Positions 46,028 through 57,809 of a DNA stretch of 64,000 nt are shown piece after piece. Origin of the DNA: Strongylocentrotus droebachiensis (taxonomy: Eukaryota > Echinodermata > Echinoidea > Camarodonta > Strongylocentrotidae); assembly GCA_035222895.1 (NCBI GenBank), contig JAVYIG010000059.1, positions 452,001 to 516,000 of the forward strand, given 5' to 3'. The notes under the pieces were generated by a model that was not told where the DNA came from, searched no databases, and saw only the letters and a program-made list of their open reading frames with translations. Positions within the stretch are counted from its first letter, which is position 1; every line of letters begins with the position of its first letter. The position numbers and the translations under genes are program-made.

Positions 46028-46815
46028 GTAGTACCAATAACCTTTTCAATTCATCTAATTATAAATTTTATTATATTGCGGGAATTTTGTCATCTATTGA
46101 GCTGTCAGTAATTACATATGCACATTTGGCTACAAACAAAAGGATAACTACGCATTATACCGTTTTTTTCCTCCAGCCTTCTGACTCATAATCATTTAGA
46201 ACTGCCGTGTTGTCATTATATACGTACTATAATGGGCTGTTTTGCAATGTGTGATCATTCCACGTGAGCATGATAATCGTGTCACTGTTTGCCTCTTCCT
46301 AATACAAAAATTTAAAGGACTTACTAAGAAAGGAAAAGAGTAACAATGTACGACTCTTTCAGGATTAAACAAAGAGAGGAAAAGCTAAGCCAACCAAACG
46401 AGCTATAGAAAATATAGGTCATTTTTTATCCAATATACCCTCCATAACTATCTCAATAGTTACCCACTTTTAAGGTATACTTATTAAACATAATTAATTG
46501 AAATGACAAACCTAAATTTAATTTCTCCTGTTTAAACCACCTTTCATAATTCGTGATGATAAATATGAGTGTTTTTATCCATGCTATTAACATAATACAT
46601 GCTGTCAGAATATAGCCTAATTGTGAAGCATGGACCTACTAGGTCCATGGGTGGAGACACTAAGAAAAATGCATTGGTGTGTCTTTTCTCCTTTTACAAA
46701 TGATTGCATGCTATAAGAATTTATGCACAAATTAAAACATAAGCATGGTATGTTTGATTATAATTATTAAAATTATTATTTATGGATCAATTGCTAAAAT
46801 GCATTTGTTTTGCAG

Positions 46816-47007
46816 GTAAGAAGAAGTTGCTCGATTCGTGAAACATTGGGAGTTAGCGAGTCCTTCGAAGCTAACGCATCGTCGTCTGATGTAGCAGCAG
46901 CAGTAGGACTCTTCACATTGCAGAACTTACGAGAGTTGGCCATTTATACCCAGCGTCTGGATGACAAATTCTACACAGGGATGTCTGCCGCAGCTCGACA
47001 GTCCATG
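46816..47007 (+). CDS. NLR gene, diverged LRR exon
   Basis: 192 nt, phase 0/0. Acceptor TTGTTTTGCAG; the exon itself begins GTAAGAAG; the donor ATG/GTTTTT is weak. It encodes LFTLQNLRELAIYTQRLDDKFYTGMSAAARQSM near its end. This aligns without gaps to the LRR cassettes (MPNLRSL, KLSDEFYSTM, ASEASKSK), and its last codon falls at the same residue as theirs, which supports homology and the boundary. It is about nine codons longer at the N-terminal side. It is the first LRR after NACHT. Confidence 0.65.
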
Positions 47008-49619
47008 GTTTTTAATTACTATATTATTGTTGATGCATCCTAAATCATAATTATCATTATTTCTTAATGGATGCATATTATTGTTGCTTACTAAGGTAAA
47101 GAAAAAAAGATTACATTCACGAACAAAATTTGGTTATTTACACTCATATTTTGGGTCATTTCCTTTCACAAGGTGAGTAGCCTAAGCATCATGAAAGGCA
47201 TGTAGAAAACCACCGTCTAATATTTTCATGAAACGCCCCCAGGTCTTGCCCTCCTCTTCTTTCAGCTTCACCCACCTTCTCTTCATTTTCATTTTTACAT
47301 AAGTTATCATCGATATGTAGCTTCTGTCATTTTGCTCTATGTCTCTATGTGGCGGCGCTTGGGATATGAAGGAAAGTCTGACCCCCAGTTAACGTATCTG
47401 CCAACCTCCAATATAGGAAGAAATCATTTTCACTTCATCTGTTTCTTCTTGTTGTTCTTCTTCATCTGATTTGTTTATTGTGGTTAATATTTATTGACTC
47501 TTTTCCATAGGGATAACAGATTATATTTGCATACAGTGTTCCGTTGACGCTTTTCCTTGCCGCCAGTGCGCCCATACACTTTTACAATTCTCCTGCCGCA
47601 AGTTGATACACACGCATGCAAAATCAGTGGCGTAATGAGCCAAACATTATTGAGGGAGCTGAGCCAGAAAAGGCTCCGGTGTCAATCCGTTTGATGGGGG
47701 GGGGGGGGGGGGAGGGGGAGGGGATACATCCGCCCTTTCCTGAAATAAGAAGTTAATGCGGATATTCCATCCATACACATTCACAGTATAGCAACTCCGT
47801 TGGTTAATTACATATTTTATTTTCAAAATGATTTCAAAATGACACGCTATGAACTACAGAAAATTAGGTCTTGACTTAACATGCACCATTTCCATTTTAT
47901 TCATATTGGATAGGCAGCGTTAAATATCATTTACTTTGGGCGACCTTCCACTTTCGGGGAAGGAGACTCAGTCCTCTCATTCCTTTCTAATTATGTTATA
48001 ACAATTGCTCAAATTTCTTTCTTTTTTATTTTACAGTCAAATTATTCTGCGAGAAAGCATATCAATAGTAAAACTTTTCATTGTAGACGACCTCGTAATA
48101 TAAATATTGTGTCACATTGTTTTGTAGAACTTTAACTCATTATTTATATATACAAATAATGCTCATTTCAATGATTTTTAAAAATAACTATTTATGGGTA
48201 GGGAGACCGCTTACAAAACTTCCTGTGGACATGCCCCGTAGTCTACCCGGAATCGCCGCATCTTTTTGCAGTAATGTTTCAATCATCTTCCCTCAGTTTG
48301 GAAAGATGGTATTATATAAGCCTACAGTAAAGGTAGGGTATGAGAGGAGTTCCCCTTTTCTTTTAAGGCAATTTTGATAATTGAAAACAAAGACTTGCAA
48401 TCAGAAGACATAGGGGAAGAGAGTTACTGCGAAAATTCAGCCATTTACATGTTCAGGAAACACTTCCAAGGTCCCCTGTATTTAATTCAATAAGACTAAT
48501 AACGTAGATGGATACTGGCTTGACGGTATTTATAATTACGCCAATGTACCAATCGTATTAATATCAAAGAAAGTTGAAGGGGTTAAACAAAAAATAATAT
48601 CATCCGGCCCCTCACCAAAATTAGATGACTTTGCATGTTACTATGTACCAAATTTGCACCATAGCGACCCCCTCCCTTTAATGTACCTTATTTACGTTTT
48701 CTAATTTGTAACTTTGCATTGAGGACTTTTTTGGCCACACAGGTAATTAATCAAAGTCTGACCTCAATGTTCACACCTTCTCTCCTCGCTCATGGCGATA
48801 ATCAGTGTTAATTTATTCCGATTTCGGGGGAATGCACCTCTTCGTCTAAACATGCTATAAATGTATACATGTACAGGAGAGCAGCAGCGTCGAGCTCTAT
48901 CAATTTCCAACCGAGAAAATGACTTGCTTTTTCTGTTTAGTTAGGAATTATTGAAGATAGTCAAATAATTGAATTTTGAATATTTTCTCGCAAATTTTCT
49001 GGTGATTTAAAAGCCAAAAAAGAGAAGGGGCAACTGGATTCGCATCCCTTGTAATAAATAAAGCCCAATTTATACAGCTGCAAGCCGTCCTTATTTTGGA
49101 CTGAAAAGTCGGTCTTTAATTATGATCATGATTGAACATAATTATCCATCATGTACAGTTGTGTACTAGTGTTATTACAATATTGAACACGATGATCATA
49201 TCTAAATCATATACCGTTAACTGTAACTGTCAAATTAACAAAAGAGAGAAGGTAAAACAATATCGTCCACCGTCCTACCCCACCCCCGGCGACCTAAATG
49301 TGTGTCCACAAAGTAAATTTCTAGCTGAAATACAAGGATCACAATTAAATTCCACACTACCTCTCGGATCTAAAAGCGTGTCTAAAAGCACTTATCCTCA
49401 TATCAATATGATGGTCTGGCTACATGCAAACAGCATGAATCATGTAAAGAGACTGGACTTTAGTGTTATAAAGATATATATTTATATAAAAAATTGTTTT
49501 ACGAGTTCGCAAACAATACAAAGTCGCTCGCATTTTCGTAGAAAATATTGAAATCAGACATGTTGTCTATGATTGGTAATACTATTCACTCCATTCAACC
49601 TGTCCTGTCACATCACCAG
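47008..49619. other. NLR intron
   Basis: No exon recognised. A long poly-G tract (47,694-47,722) follows a GTGGCGTAATGAG segment, a combination seen at ends of some animal MITEs, but no partner end was found. From about 49,130 the sequence resembles the introns of the LRR array. Confidence 0.5.
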
Positions 49620-49784
49620 ATTGAGGAGCTAACGCACTGGCACGCAGATCTGAGTTCTGCTGCATCCTCTCATTACGCGAGAGGTCTCTGCTCCATGCCA
49701 AATCTTCGATCACTGAATCTGAGCTATATGAAGCTGAGTGATGAGTTCTACTCGACGATGGCCTCTGAGGCATCAAAATCAAAG
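49620..49784 (+). CDS. NLR gene, LRR cassette exon L1
   Basis: 165 nt, phase 0/0; acceptor CACATCACCAG, donor AAG/GTATAC. 55 residues: IEELTHWHADLSS, then HYARGLCSMPNLRSLNLSYMK, LSDEFYST and ASEASKSK. About two LRR half-units, with the NLRSLxLxxxxLS core at residues 28-40. Exposed residues here: THWH and N, SYM. Confidence 0.8.
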
Positions 49785-50475
49785 GTATACCAAACATGAT
49801 TCCTATTCAACACGATTTTTGTTTTGCAAATAATTTTACATTCTTCAAATTCCACATATGAGGTAACTGTTTTTTCATACTAAAAAAAAGAAGAAATTCC
49901 ACATTTTCATTAGTTATGAGGACTCTCATATCAATATTATAAATAGTTTTGCTATGCCGACAAGGAAAAAGAATCCTGTAAATAGAATGAACTTTGATGT
50001 CATAATGATATAAAAGCATATCAAAGCGTGTTTAAAAAGCACGTATTCTACAAATAGTATTTCGTATTCTATATTGAAAAATCATTAGAATGCTGTCAAT
50101 AGTCGCGGGAAATTAATTTTACATTTTGTACATGTGCATGGTAAAGAGACGGATATAACGCTTTTATTTTGCTTCAACAGACCATGTCTCTCTTTTCCAA
50201 ATATTTATAATTGATGACGATAATTTTTCTTTCTTCATCTCGTCTTTTTTTGCGCTAACCACACCCATTTCCCTCGGGTTTTTTCTCTCTCTATATTTTT
50301 TGTCTCTGTATTTTTCCAGGCCTCTCTCTCTCTCTCCTTTCTTTTTTCTTTGCTTTAACGGTCTAAGTAGATGTTCATGATAAAACATTAATGACAGTAT
50401 GAATATTTCAAAATAAATGTGTTCTATAATTGATAATACTTTTACTCTATTGAACCTGTCCTGTCACATCACCAG

Positions 50476-50640
50476 ATTGAGGAGCTAAAGCTCGGGGGCG
50501 CAGATCTGGGTTCTCATGCATTCTCTCATTACGCAAGAGGTCTCTGCTCCATGCCAAATCTTCGATCACTGGATCTGACCAGTATGAAGCTGAGTGATGA
50601 GTTCTACTCGACGATGGCCTCTGAGGCATCAAAATCAAAG
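50476..50640 (+). CDS. NLR gene, LRR cassette exon L2
   Basis: 165 nt, phase 0/0, donor AAG/GTATAC. Same frame of fixed residues as L1. Variable positions read KLGG near the start and D, TSM in the LxL core. It also differs in SHAFSHYARG. Confidence 0.8.
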
Positions 50641-51509
50641 GTATACCAAACATGATTTCTATTCAAAACGATTTTTGTTTTTCCAAATATTTGTTTTGCA
50701 TTGCTCAAACTCCACATATGAGAAAACAGTTTTTTCATATCAAATATAAATAAATCAAACATTTTCACGAGTTACGAGGACTCTTATATCAATAATATAA
50801 ATATTTTGGCTATATGCTGATAAGGAAAAAAAGACCTGTAAAGAGAATGATCTTTGGTTTCATAATGATATAAGGTAACTGTTTTTTTCATATTTTATTT
50901 TTTTTTATACACATTTTCATTAGTTACGAGGACTCTCATATCAATAATATTAATAGTTTGGCTATACTGACAAGGAAAAAAGACCTGTAAATAGATATAA
51001 ACGCATATCAGAGTGTGTTTTAAAAGCACGTATTCTACAAATATTATTTCTTATTCTATATTGAACAATTATTTAAATTTTGTCAATAGTCGCAGGAAAT
51101 TAATTCTACATGTACATGGTAAATAGATGGATATACTATTTTTTGTTTGTTTCATTGAACAGACATGGTCTCACTTTCCAACTATCTATACATTGATGGC
51201 ATTTGTTTGTCTTTCTTTATCTTTCTTTTCACTTACCACACCACTTGCTATTTAATCAAATCTACAATCAACATTAATATTTTCATACACATCATTCCAA
51301 TCGAGAGACTCTCTCTGTATCTCTGTATGTCTCTGTCTATGACTCTCTCTCTCTCTCTCTTTCTCCCTTCTCTTTTCCCTTGCTTTAAAAGTCCAAGTGG
51401 AGGTTAATTATTGTCACATTGATGACAATAGAAAAAATTCAAATCAAACATGTCGTCCATACTTGATGATACTATTCACTCTATTCAACCTGTTCTGTCA
51501 CATCACCAG

Positions 51510-51674
51510 ATCGAGGTGCATAGCCACCGGCACTCGGATCTGGGTTCTCATGCATCCTCTCATTACGCGAGAGGTCTCTGCTCAATGCCAAATCTTCGAT
51601 CACTGACGCTGGGCGGATTGAAGCTGAGTGATGAGTTCTTCTCAACGATGGCCTCTGAGGCATCAAAATCAAAG
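51510..51674 (+). CDS. NLR gene, LRR cassette exon L3
   Basis: 165 nt, phase 0/0, donor AAG/GTAAAC. Starts IEVHSHRHSDLGS, the most divergent start of the array. Core variable residues are T, GGL; FFST replaces FYST. The introns on its two sides resemble those of L4 very closely. Confidence 0.8.
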
Positions 51675-52408
51675 GTAAACCAAACATGATTCCTATTCAA
51701 AACGATTTTGTTTTGCAAATAATTTGTCATTGTTAAAATTCCACATATGATACACTGTTTTTTAATATTACAAATAAGAAATTACACAATTTCCATGAGT
51801 AACTAGGACTCTCATATTAATAATATAAATAGTTTGGTTGGTTATGCTCACAACGAGAAAAGGACCTGTAAATAGATTGAACTTTAGTGTCATAATGATA
51901 TAAACGCATATCAGAGTGTGTTTTAAAAGAACGTATTCTACAAATACTATTTCTTATTCTATATTGAACAATTATTTAAATGTTGTCAATAGTCGCAGGA
52001 AATTAATTCTACATGTACATGGTAAATAGACAGATATACTATTTTATTTTGTTTCATCGAACAGACACGGTCTCACTTTCGAACTATCTATAAATTGACG
52101 GTATTTGTTTGTCTTTCTTCATCTCGTCTTTCTTTTTACTTACCACACCACTTGCCATTTAATCAAATCTACAATCAACATTAGTATTTTCATAACATCA
52201 TTCCAATCGAGAGACTCTCTCTGTATCTCTGTATGTCTCTGTCTATGACTCTCTCTCTCTCTCTCCCTTCTCTTTTCCCTTGCTTGAAAAGTCCAAGTAG
52301 AGGTTAATGATGTCACATTGATGACAATAGAAAAAATTCAAATCAAACATGTCGTCAATACTTGATGATACTATTCACTCCATGCAACCTGTCCTGTCAC
52401 ATCACCAG

Positions 52409-52573
52409 ATTGAGAAGCTAAAGCACGTGGACGCGGATCTGGGTTCTGCTGCATCCTCTCATTACGCGAGAGGTCTCTGCTCCATGCCAAATCTTCGATC
52501 ACTGACGCTGGCCAGATTGGAGCTGAGTGATGAGTTCTACTCAACGATGGCCTCTGAGGCATCAAAATCAAAG
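52409..52573 (+). CDS. NLR gene, LRR cassette exon L4
   Basis: 165 nt, phase 0/0, donor AAG/GTAAAC. IEKLKHVDADLGS, core T, ARL, then ELSDEFYST. The following intron matches the intron after L3 almost base for base, yet the exons differ at the exposed codons. Confidence 0.8.
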
Positions 52574-53306
52574 GTAAACCAAACATGATTCCTATTCAAA
52601 ACGATTTTGTTTTGCAAATAATTTGTCATTGTTAAAATTCCACATATGATACACTGTTTTTTAATATTACAAATAAGAAATTACACAATTTCCATGAGTA
52701 ACTAGGACTCTCATATTAATAATATAAATAGCTTGGTTATGCTCACAAGGAGAAAAGGACCTGTAAATAGATTGAACTTTAGTGTCATAATGATATAAAC
52801 GCATATCAGAGTGTGTTTTAAAAGAACGTATTCTACAAATACTATTTCTTATTCTATATTGAACAATTATTTAAATGTTGTCAATAGTCGCAGGAAATTA
52901 ATTCTACATGTACATGGTAAATAGACAGATATACTATTTTATTTTGTTTCATCGAACAGACACGGTCTCACTTTCGAACTATCTATAAATTGACGGTATT
53001 TGTTTGTCTTTCTTCATCTCGTCTTTCTTTTCACTTACCACACCACTTGCCATTTAATCAAATCTACAATCAACATTAGTATGTTCATAACATCATTCCA
53101 ATCGAGAGACTCTCTCTGTATCTCTGTATGTCTCTGTCTATGACTCTCTCTCTCTCTCTCTCTCCCTTCTCTTTTCCCTTGTTTGAAAAGTCCAAGTAGA
53201 GGTTAATGATGTCACATTGATGACAATAGAAAAAATTCAAATCAAACATGTCGTCCATACTTGATGATACTATTCACTCCATGCAACCTGTCCTGTCCAA
53301 CACCAG

Positions 53307-53471
53307 ATTGAGAAGCTAAAGCACGAGGACGCGGATCTGGGTTCTGCTGCATCCTCTCATTACGCGAGAGGTCTCTGCTCCATGCCAAATCTTCAATCAC
53401 TGGATATTGACCATGTGAAGCTGAGTAATGAGTTCTATTCGACGTTGGCTTCAGAGGCATCAAAATCAAAG
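53307..53471 (+). CDS. NLR gene, LRR cassette exon L5
   Basis: 165 nt, phase 0/0, donor AAG/GTAAAC. IEKLKHEDADLGS, core D, DHV with Ile for Leu (SLDIDHV), then KLSNEFYSTLAS. The acceptor is shortened to TGTCCAACACCAG. First of four copies with identical protein (L5-L8). Confidence 0.8.
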
Positions 53472-53500
53472 GTAAACCAAACATGATTTCTATTCAATAG

Positions 53501-53670
53501 GAGCTGCCGTAAAGTTCCTACGGGCACCAAGACAGTTTTTTAAACCGTACGGGAGCCGTGGTGCTGAGTTGACTGCTCTCTACTCTCCCGGTATTTTTAT
53601 CTGACCGATAGGCCGTAGAAGGCCATTAAAGGGGCCGGAAGGGCACCTCACGGGTCCCGTGCGGGCTCCA
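53501..53670. mobile_element. 170-bp GC-rich insert in LRR intron (copy after L5)
   Basis: Starts GAGCTGCCGT and ends GCGGGCTCCA, flanked by the direct repeat CAATAG (53,495-53,500 and 53,671-53,676). It is much more GC-rich than the intron and absent from introns after L1-L4, L9 and L10. Further copies lie at 54,429-54,598, 55,353-55,522 and 56,278-56,447, carried along by exon duplication. Confidence 0.7.
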
Positions 53671-54234
53671 CAATAGAATGAACTTTGGTGTCATAATAAT
53701 ATAAAAGCATATGTTTTAAAAAGCGTGTTTTGAGTGTGTTTTAAAAGCACGTATTCAAAAAAATAGTATTTCGCATTGTTTATTAAAAATCATTTGAATT
53801 TTGTCAATAGTCGCAGGAAATCCATTCTACATTTACATGGTAAAGACACAGATATAACGCTTTTATTTTGCTTGAACAGACACAGTCTCACTTTCGAACT
53901 ATTTATAAATTGACGGTATTTGTTTGTCTTTCTTCATCTCGTCTTTCTTTTCACTTACCACACCACTTGCCATTTAATCAAATCTACAATCAACATTAGT
54001 ATTTTCATAACATCATTCCAATCGAGAGACTCTTTCTGTATCTCTGTATGTCTCTGTCTATGACTCTCTGTCTCTCTCTCTCTCTCTCCCTCCCTTCTCT
54101 TTTCCCTTGTTTGAAAAGTCCAAGTAGAGGTTAATGATGTCACATTGATGACAATAGAAAAAATTCAAATCAAACATGTCGTCCATACTTGATGATCCTA
54201 TTCACTCCATGCAACCTGTCCTGTCCAACACCAG

Positions 54235-54399
54235 ATTGAGAAGCTAAAGCACGAGGACGCGGATCTGGGTTCTGCTGCATCCTCTCATTACGCGAGAGGT
54301 CTCTGCTCCATGCCAAATCTTCAATCACTGGATATTGACCATGTGAAGCTGAGTAATGAGTTCTATTCGACGTTGGCTTCAGAGGCATCAAAATCAAAG
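54235..54399 (+). CDS. NLR gene, LRR cassette exon L6
   Basis: 165 nt, phase 0/0. Identical in protein and apparently in DNA to L5. Followed by the GC-rich insert at 54,429-54,598. The period to L5 is 928 bp. Confidence 0.8.
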
Positions 54400-54428
54400 G
54401 TAAACCAAACATGATTTCTATTCAATAG

Positions 54429-54598
54429 GAGCTGCCGTAAAGTTCCTACGGGCACCAAGACAGTTTTTTAAACCGTACGGGAGCCGTGGTGCCGAGTTGA
54501 CTGCTCTCTACTCTCCCGGTATTTTTATCTGACCGATAGGCCGTAGAAGGCCATTAAAGGGGCCGGAAGGGCACCTCACGGGTCCCGTGCGGGCTCCA
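54429..54598. repeat. GC-rich intron insert, copy after L6
   Basis: Copy of 53,501-53,670 with rare substitutions (for example GTGCCG for GTGCTG). Confidence 0.8.
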
Positions 54599-55158
54599 CA
54601 ATAGAATGAACTTTGGTGTCATAATAATATAAAAGCATATGTTTTAAAAAGCGTGTTTTGAGTGTGTTTTAAAAGCACGTATTCAAAAAAATAGTATTTC
54701 GCATTGTTTATTAAAAATCATTTGAATTTTGTCAATAGTCGCAGGAAATCCATTCTACATTTACATGGTAAAGACACAGATATAACGCTTTTATTTTGCT
54801 TGAACAGACACAGTCTCACTTTCGAACTATTTATAAATTGACGGTATTTGTTTGTCTTTCTTCATCTCGTCTTTCTTTTCACTTACCACACCACTTGCCA
54901 TTTAATCAAATCTACAATCAACATTAGTATTTTCATAACATCATTCCAATCGAGAGACTCTTTCTGTATCTCTGTATGTCTCTGTCTATGACTCTCTGTC
55001 TCTCTCTCTCTCCCTCCCTTCTCTTTTCCCTTGTTTGAAAAGTCCAAGTAGAGGTTAATGATGTCACATTGATGACAATAGAAAAAATTCAAATCAAACA
55101 TGTCGTCCATACTTGATGATCCTATTCACTCCATGCAACCTGTCCTGTCCAACACCAG

Positions 55159-55323
55159 ATTGAGAAGCTAAAGCACGAGGACGCGGATCTGGGTTCTGCT
55201 GCATCCTCTCATTACGCGAGAGGTCTCTGCTCCATGCCAAATCTTCAATCACTGGATATTGACCATGTGAAGCTGAGTAATGAGTTCTATTCGACGTTGG
55301 CTTCAGAGGCATCAAAATCAAAG
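55159..55323 (+). CDS. NLR gene, LRR cassette exon L7
   Basis: 165 nt, phase 0/0, identical in protein to L5 and L6. The period is 924 bp. Confidence 0.8.
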
Positions 55324-55352
55324 GTAAACCAAACATGATTTCTATTCAATAG

Positions 55353-55522
55353 GAGCTGCCGTAAAGTTCCTACGGGCACCAAGACAGTTTTTTAAACCGT
55401 ACGGGAGCCGTGGCGCCGAGTTGACTGCTCCCTACTCTCCCGGTATTTTTATCTGACCGATAGGCCGTAGAAGGCCATTAAAGGGGCCGGAAGGGCACCT
55501 CACGGGTCCCGTGCGGGCTCCA
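55353..55522. repeat. GC-rich intron insert, copy after L7
   Basis: Copy of 53,501-53,670 with rare substitutions (GTGGCGCCGAG variant). Confidence 0.8.
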
Positions 55523-56083
55523 CAATAGAATGAACTTTGGTGTCATAATAATATAAAAGCAGTTTTAAAAAGCGTGTTTTGAGTGTGTTTTAAAAGCACG
55601 TATTCAAAAAAATAGTATTTCGCATTGTTTATTAAAAATCATTTGAATTTTGTCAATAGTCGCAGGAAATCCATTCTACATTTACATGGTAAAGACACAG
55701 ATATAACGCTTTTATTTTGCTTGAACAGACACAGTCTCACTTTCGAACTATTTATAAATTGACGGTATTTGTTTGTCTTTCTTCATCTCGTCTTTCTTTT
55801 CACTTACCACACCACTTGCCATTTAATCAAATCTACAATCAACATTAGTTTTTTCATAACATCATTCCAATCGAGAGACTCTCTCTGTATCTCTGTATGT
55901 CTCTGTCTATGACTCTCTGTCTCTCTCTCTCTCTCTCCCTCCCTTCTCTTTTCCCTTGTTTGAAAAGTCCAAGTAGAGGTTAATGATGTCACATTGATGA
56001 CAATAGAAAAAATTCAAATCAAACATGTCGTCCATACTTGATGATACTATTCACTCCATGCAACCTGTCCTGTCCAACACCAG

Positions 56084-56248
56084 ATTGAGAAGCTAAAGCA
56101 CGAGGACGCGGATCTGGGTTCTGCTGCATCATCTCATTACGCGAGAGGTCTCTGCTCCATGCCAAATCTTCAATCACTGGATATTGACCATGTGAAGCTG
56201 AGTAATGAGTTCTATTCGACGTTGGCTTCAGAGGCATCAAAATCAAAG
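56084..56248 (+). CDS. NLR gene, LRR cassette exon L8
   Basis: 165 nt, phase 0/0, same protein as L5-L7, with one synonymous change (TCC to TCA in the AASSHY segment). The period is 925 bp. Confidence 0.8.
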
Positions 56249-56277
56249 GTAAACCAAACATGATTTCTATTCAATAG

Positions 56278-56447
56278 GAGCTGCCGTAAAGTTCCTACGG
56301 GCACCAAGACAGTTTTTTAAACCGTACGGGAGCCGTGGTGCTGAGTTGACTGCTCCCTACTCTCCCGGTATTTTTATCTGACCGATAGGCCGTAGAAGGC
56401 CATTAAAGGGGCCGGAAGGGCACCTCACGGGTCCCGTGCGGGCTCCA
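56278..56447. repeat. GC-rich intron insert, copy after L8
   Basis: Last copy of the insert. After about 56,660 the intron switches to the L1/L2/L9 type, marking the end of the homogenised block. Confidence 0.8.
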
Positions 56448-56949
56448 CAATAGAATGAACTTTGGTGTCATAATAATATAAAAGCATATGTTTTAAAAAG
56501 CGTGTTTTGAGTGTGTTTTAAAAGCACGTATTCAAAAAAAAAGTATTTCGCATTGTTTATTAAAAATCATTTGAATTTTGTCAATAGTCGCAGGAAATCC
56601 ATTCTACATTTACATGGTAAAGACACAGATATAACGCTTTTATTTTGCTTGAACAGACACAGTCTCTCTTTTCCAACTATTTATAATAGATAACAATTGT
56701 TTTTCGTCTCGTCTTTTTTTGCTCGAACCACACCCATTTCCCTCGGGTTATTTCTCTCTATACCTCTGTCTCTTTCCAGGTCTCTCTCTCTCTCTCTCTC
56801 TCTCTTACCTTTCTTTTTTCCTTGCTTTAAAAGTCTAAGTAGAGGTTCATGATGTAACATTAATGACAGTAAGAATATTTAAATTAGAAATGTGGTCTTT
56901 ACTTGATAATACTATTCACTCTATTCAACCTGTCCTATCACATCACCAG

Positions 56950-57114
56950 ATTGAGGAGCTAAAGCACACGGACGCAGATCTGGGTTCTGCTGCATCCTCT
57001 CATTACGCGAGAGGTCTCTGCTTCATGCCAAATCTTCAATCACTGGATCTGCGCCGAGTGGAGCTGAGTGATGAGTTCTACTCAACGATGGCCTCTGAGG
57101 CATCAAAATCAAAG
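56950..57114 (+). CDS. NLR gene, LRR cassette exon L9
   Basis: 165 nt, phase 0/0. IEELKHTDADLGS, core D, RRV, then ELSDEFYST; FMPNLQ replaces SMPNLR. The donor is AAG/GTTAAC, weaker than the GTAAAC or GTATAC of the others, so splicing may be less efficient. Confidence 0.78.
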
Positions 57115-57809
57115 GTTAACCAAACATGATTCCTATTCAAAACGATTTTTTGTTTTGCAAATAATTTTACATTCTTCGAATTCCACACATGAGGTAACTG
57201 TTTTTTCATATAAAAAAAAGAAAAATTACACATTTTCATGAGTTACAGTCAAGGACTCTCATATCAATATTATGAATAGTTTGGCTATGTTGACAAGGAA
57301 AAAGGAATTGTAAATAAAATGAACCTTGGTGTCATAATGATATAAAAGCATATCGAAATGTGTTTTAAAAACATGTATTCTACAAATACTATGTCGCATT
57401 GTATATTGAAACATTATTTGAATTTCGTCAATAGTTGCAGGAAATTTATTCTACATGTGCATGGTAAAGAGACTAATATTATACTTTTGTTTTGCTTCAA
57501 CAGACACTGTCTCTCTTCCAACTTTTTATAATTGATGACAATTGTTTTTTCTTTTTTCGTCTCGTCTTTCTTTGCTCTAACCACACCCATTTCCCTTGGG
57601 TTATTTCTCTCTATATATTTTCTGTCTCTGTCTCTTTCCAGGTCTCTCTCTCTCTCTCTCTATTTCTCCTTTCTTTTTTCCTTGCTTTAATAGTCTAAGT
57701 GGAGGTTCATGATTTGTATATTAATGACAGTAAGAATATTTTATTAGAAATGTGGTCTTTACTTGATAATACTATTCACTCCATTCAACCTGTCCTGTCA
57801 CATCACCAG

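Larger units (their letters stand above)
44626..46815. other. NLR intron with transposon remnants
   Basis: Contains the hAT remnant (44,678-45,350) and two further inverted-repeat elements (45,469-45,756 and 45,796-46,027). The rest is AT-rich and non-coding. Confidence 0.6.

Noticed and set aside
44669..46060. ATCTAATT near 44,670 and near 46,053 as the 8-bp target duplication of the hAT element
   Set aside because: No hAT right terminus precedes the second site, and the word also occurs near 45,791. Probably chance.
47680..47730. Poly-G run after GTGGCGTAATGAG as a MITE end
   Set aside because: A matching opposite end was not found, so no element is called.
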